DNA of 38,471 nt from positions 1 to 38,471 of the forward strand of contig QQNF01000039.1 in NCBI GenBank assembly GCA_003402705.1, given 5' to 3'. Shown one piece after another: positions 16,829 to 25,233 of the stretch. The notes under the pieces were generated by a model, which was given only the letters and a program-made list of their open reading frames with translations, had not been told where the DNA came from and did no database searches. Source of the stretch: Verrucomicrobiota bacterium (GTDB lineage Bacteria; Verrucomicrobiota; Verrucomicrobiia; Verrucomicrobiales; V1-33). Position 1 is the stretch's first letter. Each line of letters opens with the position of its first letter. The translations under genes and the position numbers were made by a program.

Positions 16829-19366
16829 TCAGTCGGCGGTGATGGAGAAGGAGAAGCGGTTGGAGACCTCGGTGTAGGAATCGTTAGTGAACATGGCGAC
16901 GAAGTATTTTCCTAATGGGAGGGAGGGGAGTTTGAAGGTGACGGAGCCGGAGGTGCGGCCCTCGAAGTAGAGATAGGAGAGGAGAGGGTCGATGCCTGGG
17001 GTGCCGCCGTCATTGAAGAGACCGATCCAGTCTTTGGGGATGCCTGGGCCGCCGGAGAACTGGACGGAGAAGTCGTTGCCTTGTTTGACGGAGGTGGAGG
17101 CCATGGAGACCGAGGCATTGAGGGAGCCTACGGAGAAGGGGAGCCGCTGACTGACTGGGAAGGAGCCGCCGGCGAGGAGGACGGCGTAGAAGTAGCCGTT
17201 AGGGAGGCCGGGGATGGAGAGGGTTCCGGAGGGAGTGCGGGCTGGAGCGGTGGCGGCCGGGGAGGTGGTGGGGGAGGGGTTTACGCCGGCTGGGTAGATG
17301 GCGATGATGTCGGAGGCGTTGCCTGGTGCGGAGGACCATGAGAGGTCGAGGGCCTGGCCGGATTCGATGCCTGGTTTGGCGGTGGAGAGGAGGGCAGCGG
17401 AGCCGACGAAGAAGGGGACGCGTGCGGCGAGTTCGGAGGTGGAGTTGTCGGCGAAGAGGGCGGCGAAGTATTCGCCGTTAGGGAGGTCGATACGGAAGGT
17501 GCGGGTGCCTGCGCCGTCGGTGATGTACTGGCGGGAGGCTGGGGCGACGGTGCCTGGGGAGCTGCCTGCGCGGAAGATGCCGATCCAGTCGGCGGTGGGG
17601 AGATTGACGCGTTCGTAGCCGATGACGAGGTCATCGCCCGGGGGGCAGATGGATTGCTGGAGGGAGAGACCGTGGCGGGCGGAGGCGCTGCCTTCGACGG
17701 TGAATTCCCATGGGTCGGACCAGTCGGACCAGAGGGCATTGGAGTCGCGGTGGCGGACGCGGGCGAAGCACTTGGAGTTAGGGAGCGAGTCTGCGGCGAT
17801 GGTGAACTGGAGGATATTGAGACCGGCGCTGGTATTGACGGGTTCGAAGAGGGGAGCGCCGGTATCGCCGTAGAGGTTGATGGAGTCGCGGATGGAGTCG
17901 ACGCGGAGACTAGCGAAAGCCGGGTCGACGGCGATCTGGAAGTGGGAGCTGTTGAGGGATTCGCCGGCTGGGGAGGAGAAGGGCGAGCTGATGAGGGCGA
18001 AGGGGAGGGCGATGCGGTTAGGAATACCGGGGCCGCTGCCTGGGTTGGTGATGGCGGGGCGGGAAGGTGCGGGAACGCCGAGGCGGCGGTGGAAGGAGTC
18101 GATGAGCCGGCTGCGGTAGGCTTTGGAGGACCAGCGTTCGGATTCCGGGAAGCGGACATTGGCTTCGGCGAAGGATTCGACGAGCATTTCGCGGGAGGCG
18201 AGGTTGAAGTCGATGAGTTGCCATGCCCAGTTGGCGATGGTCATCTGGACGTCGTCGAAGTCGCGTTCAGTGGACTGGCCCCAGAACTGGTCCCATGCGC
18301 TGGCGCCTGAGATGATGTGATAGACTGGCCAGTCGCGGGTCTGGCCGCGTGCGTAGAGGTGGTGGTGGGCGCCGATATTGAGGACGTGTTTTTCGGTCTG
18401 GGCGAGGATGGGCATGATTTCGGAGCGGAACCATGAGGAGATGTCGCCGATGTACTGTTCGGCCTGATAGGGGCGGTGGACGAGACTGACGATGAAGTCG
18501 ACGGAGGGGTCGGCGTGGGCGGTGGTAACGAGCTGGCGGATCCACTCTTTCTGGGCGGTGCCGGCGCCTTCAGCGGGGACGGGCATGGATTCGCTATTGA
18601 GGTGGATGAAGAGGACGCTGGCCTGCTGGTGGGCGTAGTAGGTTTTGCCGCCGCCTGGGTTAGCGATGCCTGCGTAGCGGAAGGAGTCGTAGTGGAAGAG
18701 GGATTTGTAGAGGGCGAGGGAGCTGTCGCCGCCGTAGGTTTCGTGATTCCCGACGGTGGTCATCGAGGCGAGACGAGGGGTGACGGCGGCTCCGTAGGCG
18801 AAGTGGAGGTTTCGCCAGTGGTTGAGGGTGCCGACGTCGACCTGGTCACCGACATTGAGCATGAGGTTGATGGAGTCCTCGAGGGGGGCGTTGAATTTTT
18901 CCTCGAGTTTGGTGACGGCGCGGTTGATGAGTTTTTCCCAGCGTCGTTCTGCGGAGATGATCTGGTTATCGCCGAGGACGAGGACGCGGAGGTGGCCGAT
19001 TCTGGAGCCGAGGGGTGGCGGGGTACGGAATTTCCAGATGGCTGAGGAGGCGGTGCCGGAGCGGGCGCAGTAGTGCCATGAGGAGGCCGGGGAGAGGCCT
19101 GTTAGCTGGACGGCGTGGTAGTAGCTGCCGGCCTCGATGAGCTGGACGGAGCCGGAGGCGGAGCGGTTGAGGGAATCTGGGGATGAACCGAAGTCGACGG
19201 TGCTGTTGCCGCCGGTATTGCTCCACCATGTGATCCAGACGGAGTCGGGGCGGAGGGTTTCGAGGTAGGGAACGATCTGATCGCCGTCGGCGGCGAGGGC
19301 GAGGTTCGGGAAGGCGAGGGAACCGGCACCGAGGCCGGAGAGTTTGAGGAATTGCGAGCGATTCAT
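16829..19366 (-). CDS. Secreted purple-acid-phosphatase-like metallophosphoesterase with three C-terminal DWIGI-type repeats
   Basis: The 845-residue product begins with an export signal (MNRSQFLKLSGLGAGSLAFPNLALA region) that resembles a Tat-type signal but lacks the twin arginine. A fibronectin-III-like domain (about 30-115) follows, then the metallophosphoesterase domain. Metal motifs are GDNQ (Asp133), GDQVD (Asp174), GNHE (207-209), VSLVHRPY (His297) and GAHHH (His334-336), in purple acid phosphatase order. A second FN3-like segment lies around 440-560. Residues ~570-845 carry three ~90-residue repeats with ADWIGIF, SDIIAIYP and KDWIGLF, shared with the next gene 6 bases downstream. It is likely a surface or periplasmic phosphoesterase. 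ATG 19366 is preferred over an upstream in-frame start because the signal sequence begins there. Confidence 0.85.
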   Translation of the reverse strand: MNRSQFLKLSGLGAGSLAFPNLALAADGDQIVPYLETLRPDSVWITWWSNTGGNSTVDFGSSPDSLNRSASGSVQLIEAGSYYHAVQLTGLSPASSWHYCARSGTASSAIWKFRTPPPLGSRIGHLRVLVLGDNQIISAERRWEKLINRAVTKLEEKFNAPLEDSINLMLNVGDQVDVGTLNHWRNLHFAYGAAVTPRLASMTTVGNHETYGGDSSLALYKSLFHYDSFRYAGIANPGGGKTYYAHQQASVLFIHLNSESMPVPAEGAGTAQKEWIRQLVTTAHADPSVDFIVSLVHRPYQAEQYIGDISSWFRSEIMPILAQTEKHVLNIGAHHHLYARGQTRDWPVYHIISGASAWDQFWGQSTERDFDDVQMTIANWAWQLIDFNLASREMLVESFAEANVRFPESERWSSKAYRSRLIDSFHRRLGVPAPSRPAITNPGSGPGIPNRIALPFALISSPFSSPAGESLNSSHFQIAVDPAFASLRVDSIRDSINLYGDTGAPLFEPVNTSAGLNILQFTIAADSLPNSKCFARVRHRDSNALWSDWSDPWEFTVEGSASARHGLSLQQSICPPGDDLVIGYERVNLPTADWIGIFRAGSSPGTVAPASRQYITDGAGTRTFRIDLPNGEYFAALFADNSTSELAARVPFFVGSAALLSTAKPGIESGQALDLSWSSAPGNASDIIAIYPAGVNPSPTTSPAATAPARTPSGTLSIPGLPNGYFYAVLLAGGSFPVSQRLPFSVGSLNASVSMASTSVKQGNDFSVQFSGGPGIPKDWIGLFNDGGTPGIDPLLSYLYFEGRTSGSVTFKLPSLPLGKYFVAMFTNDSYTEVSNRFSFSITAD

Positions 19367-19467
19367 CTGGTACCGGAGGGTGGGACGACGGACGGGTACC
19401 GATGTTGGGTGCGGAGACAATTCCTTTCGGTGAATGTGGCGCAACCTTCACATGGGGAAGTGATGAA

Positions 19468-20985
19468 TCAGGATGACGCGGCGAAGTCTTTGAGGAGGGG
19501 GTTGAGGGGATCGAGGGCTGGTTCTAGCCATTTGGCGTAGTGGTGCCAGCGGCCGACGGAGCGCTGGTGGACGGGGCGTGAGACGTCGGAGTAGCTGGGG
19601 GTGCGGACGCCTCGGGTATGGTCAGGCGAGGGAGCGGAGAGCGGAGGAGCGGGGAGGTTGAGGAAGTGGCGGACGTTGGCGATGGAGGGGGCTGGGTTTG
19701 CGACGAGGGATTCGTAGCGGACTTCGAGCCATGGTTGGGGGAGGATGGATTTCCAGCGTTGCCAGAGACGGAGGGAGAGGGCGACGGATTGGACGGCGGA
19801 GGCGATGTCGAGGGCGGCGGCGCTGTCACCGGCGAGGGGGACGATGGTGAAGAAGAAGCTGAGGGCGACGTCGCGTGGGTCGCGGAGAGGCATGATGACG
19901 GAGGCTTCCGGGAAGAGGCGGAGGGGGAGGAGGAGGTCTTGTGTCAGGAAAGGGTCTTTTTCGATGAGGAGGTGGTGGCCGATGGGCTGGCCGAGGTGAG
20001 CGGCGGTGGCGCGGCGGTAGAAGTTGCGGCCTGCGGCGAGCTGTTCTGGATCGAAGCTGTGGATTTCGGAGAGCGCGGCGGAGGTGGAGGGAGGGTCGAG
20101 GGTGAGCGGGCGGATGAATTCGTGGTGGAGGATACCGGTTTCGTCGGTTGTGAGGACGTTAGGGGACGAGGCGAGGAGGTGTTCGAGGAGAGTGGTTCCG
20201 GAGCGCGGGTGACCGGCGAGGAAGGCGATGCTGGCGGGAAGATTGTCAGGAGGAGGGGAGGCGCGCCAGCGTGCGAGGTCGGAGGAGGAGATGGAGGCGG
20301 CGAGGGATTCGCGGCGTGCGGAGTTGAGTTGCCAGCGGGCGTGGGCGGGGGTGGCGAGCGGGCGGAGCAGGTCGCGGGAGGCGAGCATGGCGGCCATGGC
20401 GGCGGGGTAATCTGCGGCGGCGTCGAGGGCGGCGGCGAGTTCGATGTGGAGCCGCCAGTTGTCCGGGTGGGGGCCTTTCTGGAGGGCGAGATGGAGGAGG
20501 GAGATGGCCTCGTCGGTGCGGCCGAGGCGGCGGAGGATGAGGGCGAGGGCGCGGGTGGCGCGGCGGAGGTCCGGGTTGATGGCGAGGGCGGCGCGGGCGA
20601 GCGGTTCGGCGTCAGCGGGGCGGCCCTGACGTTCGCGGAGTTCCGCGAGCATGCGGAGGATGTCCGGGTCGGCGGGTGAGGCGGCGAGGGCGAGTTCGAG
20701 GGCGGTGGCGGAGTCTGAGAAGCGGCCGAGGCTGAAGAGGCGGCGGGCGGCGACGAGGGAGGCGTCGCGCTGGGCGGTGCCGGTGGCGGCCTTTTGGTAG
20801 GCGTCGAGGGCTTCCGGGAAGCGATAGTCTGACCAGAGACAATCTCCGAGGAGGAGGAAGTCGCTGGTGGTGGCGGCGGAAGAGCGCACGAGTTCCTTGA
20901 GGCAGGAGATGGCCTCGAGGAGATCACCGAGGCGCAGATGCCTCAAGGCGAGCAGACGCCAGTCGGCAGGCGAGCGGCCCTGCAT
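19468..20985 (-). CDS. TPR-sulfotransferase fusion
   Basis: The 505-residue protein has about five or six tetratricopeptide repeats in residues 1-230 and a PAPS-dependent sulfotransferase domain after them. The 5'-phosphosulfate loop is GHPRSGTTLLEH (Pro260 to Thr265) and the 3'-phosphate motif is PLRDPRDVALSFF. A KDPF segment and a C-terminal VGRWHHYAKWL also fit the family, where the last Arg-Trp helps bind PAPS. It transfers sulfate to an acceptor that the sequence does not reveal. The TPRs suggest a protein partner or protein substrate, as in tyrosyl-protein sulfotransferase-like bacterial proteins. The gene starts 15 bases after the stop of the PEP-CTERM gene, so they are probably transcribed together. 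Confidence 0.9.
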   Translation of the reverse strand: MQGRSPADWRLLALRHLRLGDLLEAISCLKELVRSSAATTSDFLLLGDCLWSDYRFPEALDAYQKAATGTAQRDASLVAARRLFSLGRFSDSATALELALAASPADPDILRMLAELRERQGRPADAEPLARAALAINPDLRRATRALALILRRLGRTDEAISLLHLALQKGPHPDNWRLHIELAAALDAAADYPAAMAAMLASRDLLRPLATPAHARWQLNSARRESLAASISSSDLARWRASPPPDNLPASIAFLAGHPRSGTTLLEHLLASSPNVLTTDETGILHHEFIRPLTLDPPSTSAALSEIHSFDPEQLAAGRNFYRRATAAHLGQPIGHHLLIEKDPFLTQDLLLPLRLFPEASVIMPLRDPRDVALSFFFTIVPLAGDSAAALDIASAVQSVALSLRLWQRWKSILPQPWLEVRYESLVANPAPSIANVRHFLNLPAPPLSAPSPDHTRGVRTPSYSDVSRPVHQRSVGRWHHYAKWLEPALDPLNPLLKDFAASS

Positions 20986-21000
20986 GGAGGGGGTTGCTGG

Positions 21001-21663
21001 TCAGGCGGAGTGGCGGCGGCGGCGCATGATGGCAGCGCCGAGGCCGAGGCCAGCGAGCATGGCGGAGGAAGGTTCCGGGACCTGGTCGAAGGTGAGGTTG
21101 TCGAGTGCGAAGTAGGAACTGGCACCGGAGAGGAGGGTGAAGGAGAGCGTGACGGGTTCGCCGAGGAGGCCAGCGGAGGAGGCTGGGAGAGCGATGGTGT
21201 CGCGGCCGCCGGCGTTGGTTTTGGTCCAGTTGCCGGAGGCGAGGATGCCGCTGGAACTGCCGGAGACGTTCCAGTTGATGGAACCTGCGCCGCCGCCGGC
21301 CCATTCGTCGAGGTCGAACGCTTTGACGACGACGGCGGAGTCCGGGGTGGGGGTGAAGAGGATGGAGATGGTGGGGATGCCGTTGAAGTCGATTTGGGCG
21401 ACGGAACCGCGGCCGTTCCAGCCGGTGTAGGTATCCCAGCCTGCGGTGAGCCAATCGAGGGAGATGCCGGGGGTGCCGGAGACGAGGAGGCCCTGGCTGA
21501 CGGAGAAGCTGGGGCTGTTGGCGACGATGTTGTCGCCGAAGCCTGCGATGGCGGCGATGTCGGCGTTATTGGAGGAGAAGCCATCGAAGGTGATGACGGT
21601 GGTGGCGTGGGCCACGGAGGAAGCGAGAAGGCAGGAGGCGAGGGCGCAGTTTCTGGCGTTCAT
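21001..21663 (-). CDS. PEP-CTERM sorting-signal exported protein
   Basis: The 220-residue protein has an N-terminal signal peptide (through about AHA/TTV, residue 20), a beta-rich exported domain with low charge, and a classical PEP-CTERM tail at residues 195-220: VPEPSSAM, a hydrophobic stretch, then MRRRRHSA. Such tails are cut by exosortase on the way to the surface and associated with exopolysaccharide. No exosortase gene is in this window. The middle domain (ITFDGFSSNN to ALDNLTFDQ) is like many PEP-CTERM proteins with a jelly-roll-like fold and gives no enzymatic hint. The TPR-sulfotransferase lies directly downstream. Confidence 0.9.
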   Translation of the reverse strand: MNARNCALASCLLASSVAHATTVITFDGFSSNNADIAAIAGFGDNIVANSPSFSVSQGLLVSGTPGISLDWLTAGWDTYTGWNGRGSVAQIDFNGIPTISILFTPTPDSAVVVKAFDLDEWAGGGAGSINWNVSGSSSGILASGNWTKTNAGGRDTIALPASSAGLLGEPVTLSFTLLSGASSYFALDNLTFDQVPEPSSAMLAGLGLGAAIMRRRRHSA

Positions 21664-21762
21664 GATAGTTGGCTGGATGGAGGTGTAAAGGTGGGAGGGA
21701 GGATAGCGGTGAGGGAGGGGCCGGGCAAAAGGAATGGGGTGACGAAAAAGACGGGGAGCGGG

Positions 21763-22725
21763 TCAGCGGAGGCCGGAGGCGAGGCGGACGCGGTCCATGG
21801 TGGCTTGGGCGATGGAGCGGGCGCGATCGGCGCTTTTGCGGAGGACCTCGTGGACGTAGTCGAGGTTGTTTTCGAGGTTGGCGCGGCGCTGGCGCATGGG
21901 TTCGAAGTGGAGCCAGATGGCTTCGAAGAGGCGTTTTTTGAAGTCGCCGTAGCCGGTGCCGCCGCGGCGGAAGTCTGCTTTGAGGGCCTCGACGTCGGAT
22001 TCCGGGGCGACGAGTTTGAAGAGATCGACGATGAGACTGGAGTCGGGGTCTTTGGGATCTTCGACTGGGGTGGAGTCGGTTTTGATGCCCATGACTTTTT
22101 TGCGGAGGGCTTTTTCGGGTTCGAAGATGGTGATGGTGTTGTCGTAGCTTTTGCTCATTTTTTCGCCATCGAGGCCTGGTACCTTGGCGACCTCTTCTTT
22201 GATGCGGGATTTGGGGAGGCGGAGGGTTTCGCCGAAGGTGTGATTGAATTTGGTGGCGATGTCGCGGGTGACTTCGACGTGCTGTTTCTGGTCCTGGCCG
22301 ACGGGGACGAGGTCACTGTCGTAGATGAGGATGTCTGCGGCCATGAGGACCGGGTAGGCGAAGAGCCCGTGATTGGGGGTGAGGCCGCGAGCGGTTTTGT
22401 CTTTGTAGCTGTGGCAGTTTTCGAGCATGGGCATGGGCGTCAGCGTGCTGAGGATCCATGCGAGTTCACAGACTTCGGGGACGTCGCTCTGGCGGAAGAA
22501 GGTGGCTTTGGCGGGGTCGAGGCCGCAGGCGAGGAAGTCGAGGGCGAGGTCGAGGACGTGGGTGCGGAGAGCCTTGGGGTCCTGGAGGCTGGTGAGCGAG
22601 TGGTAGTCGGCGATGAAGTAGAAGGCGTCGCCTTCGTCCTGGAGGGAGATGGCAGGTTGCATCATGCCGAAGTAGTTGCCGAGGTGCAGACGGCCGGAGG
22701 GCTGGATGCCTGAGAGGATGCGCAT
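21763..22725 (-). CDS. trpS: Tryptophanyl-tRNA synthetase
   Basis: This 320-residue class I aminoacyl-tRNA synthetase charges tRNA-Trp. The HIGH-type motif is HLGN at residues 14-17 after SGIQPSGR, and the KMSKS motif is at residues 189-193. The VLMAADILIYDSDLVPVGQDQ segment (about 126-145) and the C-terminal helices are typical of TrpRS. Length and start (ATG directly before RILSGIQPSG) are normal. It is divergent from the ABC ATPase gene, with 134 bases between them that contain a possible promoter for trpS (TTGACA). Confidence 0.97.
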   Translation of the reverse strand: MRILSGIQPSGRLHLGNYFGMMQPAISLQDEGDAFYFIADYHSLTSLQDPKALRTHVLDLALDFLACGLDPAKATFFRQSDVPEVCELAWILSTLTPMPMLENCHSYKDKTARGLTPNHGLFAYPVLMAADILIYDSDLVPVGQDQKQHVEVTRDIATKFNHTFGETLRLPKSRIKEEVAKVPGLDGEKMSKSYDNTITIFEPEKALRKKVMGIKTDSTPVEDPKDPDSSLIVDLFKLVAPESDVEALKADFRRGGTGYGDFKKRLFEAIWLHFEPMRQRRANLENNLDYVHEVLRKSADRARSIAQATMDRVRLASGLR

Positions 22726-22733
22726 AAGGCGGG

Positions 22734-22762
22734 CACAGTGGCGGCGGGGTGAGGAGTGTCAA
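22734..22762 (-). promoter_or_regulatory. Possible sigma-70-type promoter for trpS
   Basis: On the minus strand a perfect TTGACA (22762-22757) is followed after 17 bases by ACTGTG (22739-22734), a poor -10 match. The predicted start point would lie only a few bases before the trpS start codon, giving a nearly leaderless message. Support comes mainly from the -35 box and its position. Confidence 0.3.
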
Positions 22763-22859
22763 TGGGTGTGGCGGGGGCGGGGGAAGGGGTGAAAAGGAGG
22801 TGTAATTTCCGTTTTCGCGTGGGCGGGCTGTGGGGTAGGGGCGGGGCCAGACAACCGAT

Positions 22860-23582
22860 ATGGCGCTACTTGACATTCAGCAGATCAGCCGGACGCACCG
22901 CACGGCGGCGGGGGAGATTACGGTGTTGGACGATGTGAGTTTCGGGGTGGGGCGGGGGGAGATTTGTGCGGTGACGGGGCCGTCGGGGAGCGGGAAGTCG
23001 ACGCTGCTGGGGTTGTGTGCGGGGTTGGATCTGCCGACGGGAGGGCGGGTGGTGCTGGATGGGAGCGATCTGACGGCGCTGGGTGAGGATGCGCGGGCGA
23101 AGCTGAGGAATGAGAAGGTGGGGTTTGTGTTTCAGAATTTTCAACTGCTGCCGACGCTGACGGCGATGGAGAATGTGCTGGTGCCTTTGGAGCTGCAGGG
23201 GCGGAAGGCGGACCGGGAGCAGGCGCGGGTGCTGCTGGAGAAGGTGGGGTTAGGGCACCGGATGGATCATTTTCCGGTGCAGATGAGTGGCGGGGAGCAG
23301 CAGCGGACGGCGCTGGCGCGGGCGTTCATTCACCGGCCGGCGATTTTGTTTGCGGACGAGCCGACGGGGAATCTGGATGCGGAGTCGAAGGAGACGGTGG
23401 AGGACATGCTGTTTGCGCTGAACCGGGAGTCGGGGACGACCTTGGTGATTGTGACGCATGATCCTGTGCTGGCGGAGCGGACGGGGCGGGTGATTGCGCT
23501 GCGCGGGGGGCGGTTGTACAGCGACACGAGGCGAGCGGAGGCGGGTCCGCCGCCGCTGGTGCCGGAGCCATTTCCATCCTGA
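22860..23582 (+). CDS. ABC transporter ATP-binding protein, LolD/MacB-type
   Basis: The 240-residue ATPase has all nucleotide-binding motifs: Walker A GPSGSGKST (residues 40-48), Q-loop VFQNFQLLP, signature MSGGEQQR, Walker B ILFADEPTGNLD and H-loop VTHD. The sequence is typical of the LolD/YbbA/MacB group, which drives lipoprotein release or FtsX-fold permeases. No permease gene is adjacent: the next gene encodes a glycosidase. It therefore must pair with a permease elsewhere. The start is ATG 22860. It is divergent from trpS. A strong AAGGAGGTG lies 60 bases upstream, too far to be its ribosome binding site. Confidence 0.93.
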   Translation: MALLDIQQISRTHRTAAGEITVLDDVSFGVGRGEICAVTGPSGSGKSTLLGLCAGLDLPTGGRVVLDGSDLTALGEDARAKLRNEKVGFVFQNFQLLPTLTAMENVLVPLELQGRKADREQARVLLEKVGLGHRMDHFPVQMSGGEQQRTALARAFIHRPAILFADEPTGNLDAESKETVEDMLFALNRESGTTLVIVTHDPVLAERTGRVIALRGGRLYSDTRRAEAGPPPLVPEPFPS

Positions 23583-23606
23583 AGAGAGCTAAAACTAACA
23601 ACAATT

Positions 23607-24716
23607 ATGGAATCGCGACGCATTGGACAACTGCTGCTGACTGGGGTGCCTGGGCCTGAGCTTGACGCTGACACGGCGAGGCGATTCAAGGCGCTGCAGC
23701 CGGGGGGTTTCATCCTGTTTGGCCGGAACATTCAGTCGCCGGAGCAATTGAGGAAGCTGATCGATGATTTGCGGGACATCTCGGAGACGGAGCCGTTCAT
23801 TACGATTGACCAGGAGGGCGGGCGGGTGTCGCGGCTGCGGTTGATTGGTCAGGAGCCGCCGAATGCGCAGGCGTTGCGGGACAAGGGGGATGCGGAGCTG
23901 ATCCGGCGGCACGGGCAGTTGACTGGGCAGCTGCTGAGGTTGTTCGGGTTCAATCTGGATCTGTGTCCGGTGCTGGATATTTCGTATGATGATCAGGCGG
24001 ACAATTCCCTGAAGGGGCGGTGTTACGGGCGGAATCCGCAGGAGGTGATCACGAATGCGGGGGTGTTCAATCGGGCGATGAGGAAGGAAGGCGTGTTGTC
24101 GTGCGGGAAGCATTTTCCGACGTATGGGAGTGCGGACGTGGATCCGCACGAGCATCTGCCGGTGATCCGGCGGACGCGTGAGGAGTTGCTAGGGGAGGAA
24201 GTGATGCCGTTTTCGGCGCTGCTGGGGGAGCTGGATGCGATGATGATCGGGCACGCGTGGTTTCCGGATTTTGATGCGGAGCGGGAGCGGTGGCCGAGCA
24301 GCCTGTCGCGGAACATCATTCAGGGGTTTCTGAGGGACCAGCTAGGGTTCGATGACGGACTGGTGATGACGGACGATCTTGATATGGGGGCGATTCTGAA
24401 TGAGGTGACGTTCGAGCAGGCGATTCAGGAGGCGGTGCGTGCGGGGAATGATCTGGTGATGATCTGTCACCGGATTGAGATGGTGGAGCAGGCGCATGTG
24501 CATCTGCAGGGTCTGGAGGATACGGTGCTGGACGATGCGTTGCGGCGGATTGAGCGGGCGAAGAAGCGGATGGCGATGCCTGATCCGTGGAGCCGGAGCC
24601 GGTTTGACAAGCTGAACGAGGACGTGTGGAAGCTGCGGGTGGACACGTTAGGGGAGGAGAAGGCGGCGGTGCTGTCGGTGGAAGACGGGAAGCGTTCGCC
24701 GGTGGAGCTTTATTAA
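23607..24716 (+). CDS. Glycoside hydrolase family 3 beta-N-acetylglucosaminidase (NagZ-like)
   Basis: The 369-residue one-domain GH3 enzyme probably removes N-acetylglucosamine from muropeptides or other glycans. Visible motifs are DQEGGRVSRL, the loop KHFPTYGSADVDPHEHLP with Lys168-His169 and the acid/base dyad Asp179-Pro180-His181, and MTDDLDM (Asp256-Asp257) which holds the nucleophile. The family loop is usually KHFPGHGDT followed by DSH. Here Thr-Tyr and Pro stand in place of Gly-His and Ser, a modest variant. There is no signal peptide, so it is cytoplasmic, as for recycling enzymes. It starts 24 bases after the ABC ATPase gene and is followed by the Dabb lipoprotein gene after 9 bases. 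Confidence 0.88.
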   Translation: MESRRIGQLLLTGVPGPELDADTARRFKALQPGGFILFGRNIQSPEQLRKLIDDLRDISETEPFITIDQEGGRVSRLRLIGQEPPNAQALRDKGDAELIRRHGQLTGQLLRLFGFNLDLCPVLDISYDDQADNSLKGRCYGRNPQEVITNAGVFNRAMRKEGVLSCGKHFPTYGSADVDPHEHLPVIRRTREELLGEEVMPFSALLGELDAMMIGHAWFPDFDAERERWPSSLSRNIIQGFLRDQLGFDDGLVMTDDLDMGAILNEVTFEQAIQEAVRAGNDLVMICHRIEMVEQAHVHLQGLEDTVLDDALRRIERAKKRMAMPDPWSRSRFDKLNEDVWKLRVDTLGEEKAAVLSVEDGKRSPVELY

Positions 24717-24725
24717 CAGAAAGAG

Positions 24726-25112
24726 ATGAAGCGAATCCAGATGATGTTAGGCGCTGCTGCGGCGGCGGCGATGATGGTGTCGTGTGTGCAGGTGCCGGTG
24801 TCGACGGGGGTGCAGCATGTGGTGGTGGTGTGGTTGAAGAAGCCGGGGGATGGGGTGGACCGGGAGCGGGTGGTGGCGGCGTCGCGGGCGTTCCGGGCGA
24901 TTCCCGGGGTGCGTGATCTGACGGTGGGGACGTGTGTGCCTGGTGGGCGGCCGATCATTGACGGGACGTATGATGTGGCGATCAGCATGCGGTTTGCGGA
25001 TGAGGCGGCGATGCAGGCGTATGTGGATCATCCGGATCACAAGGCGGCGGCGGAGACGATCATTAAGCCGCTGGCGAAGAAAGTGGTGGTGTACGATTTC
25101 CGGCTGCGCTGA
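24726..25112 (+). CDS. Dabb-domain (stress-responsive alpha/beta barrel) lipoprotein
   Basis: The 128-residue protein has a lipoprotein-like signal (MKRIQMMLGAAAAAAMMVSC, lipobox MVSC with Cys20) and one Dabb domain. The domain shows the ferredoxin-like pattern: QHVVVVWLKKP, a helix to AFRAIPGVRDLTVG, YDVAISMRFADEAAMQAYVDHPDH and a final strand VVVYDFRLR. Its VYxxHPxH-like motif is typical. Dabb proteins form dimeric barrels of varied or unknown function. An AGAAAGAG tract just before the ATG could serve as ribosome binding site. It is probably co-transcribed with the GH3 gene. Confidence 0.85.
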   Translation: MKRIQMMLGAAAAAAMMVSCVQVPVSTGVQHVVVVWLKKPGDGVDRERVVAASRAFRAIPGVRDLTVGTCVPGGRPIIDGTYDVAISMRFADEAAMQAYVDHPDHKAAAETIIKPLAKKVVVYDFRLR

Positions 25113-25174
25113 GGATGGGGTGGTGAGGATCGTTAGGCGGGGGGGTGTGAGCGAGTTGAGCGACGATCCGGGCA

Positions 25175-25212
25175 AGAAAAAGGCGGGTGCCGCGAAGGAC
25201 GCGACACCCGCC
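25175..25212 (-). terminator. Intrinsic terminator of the 1266-residue mosaic protein gene
   Basis: Read on the minus strand, an 8-bp stem GGCGGGTG/CACCCGCC (25182-25189 with 25205-25212) is extended inward by CGCG/CGCG after one mismatch, and is followed by TTTTTCTT (25181-25175). It starts 21 bases after the gene's stop. The layout is a classical rho-independent terminator. On the other strand it has no T run. Confidence 0.85.
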
Positions 25213-25233
25213 GTGAGGAGAGCCAGAGCCAGG

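Noticed and set aside
22793..22802. Strong AAGGAGGTG as the ribosome binding site of a small gene
   Set aside because: No start codon lies at a proper distance in a credible frame, and the ABC ATPase start is 58 bases away.
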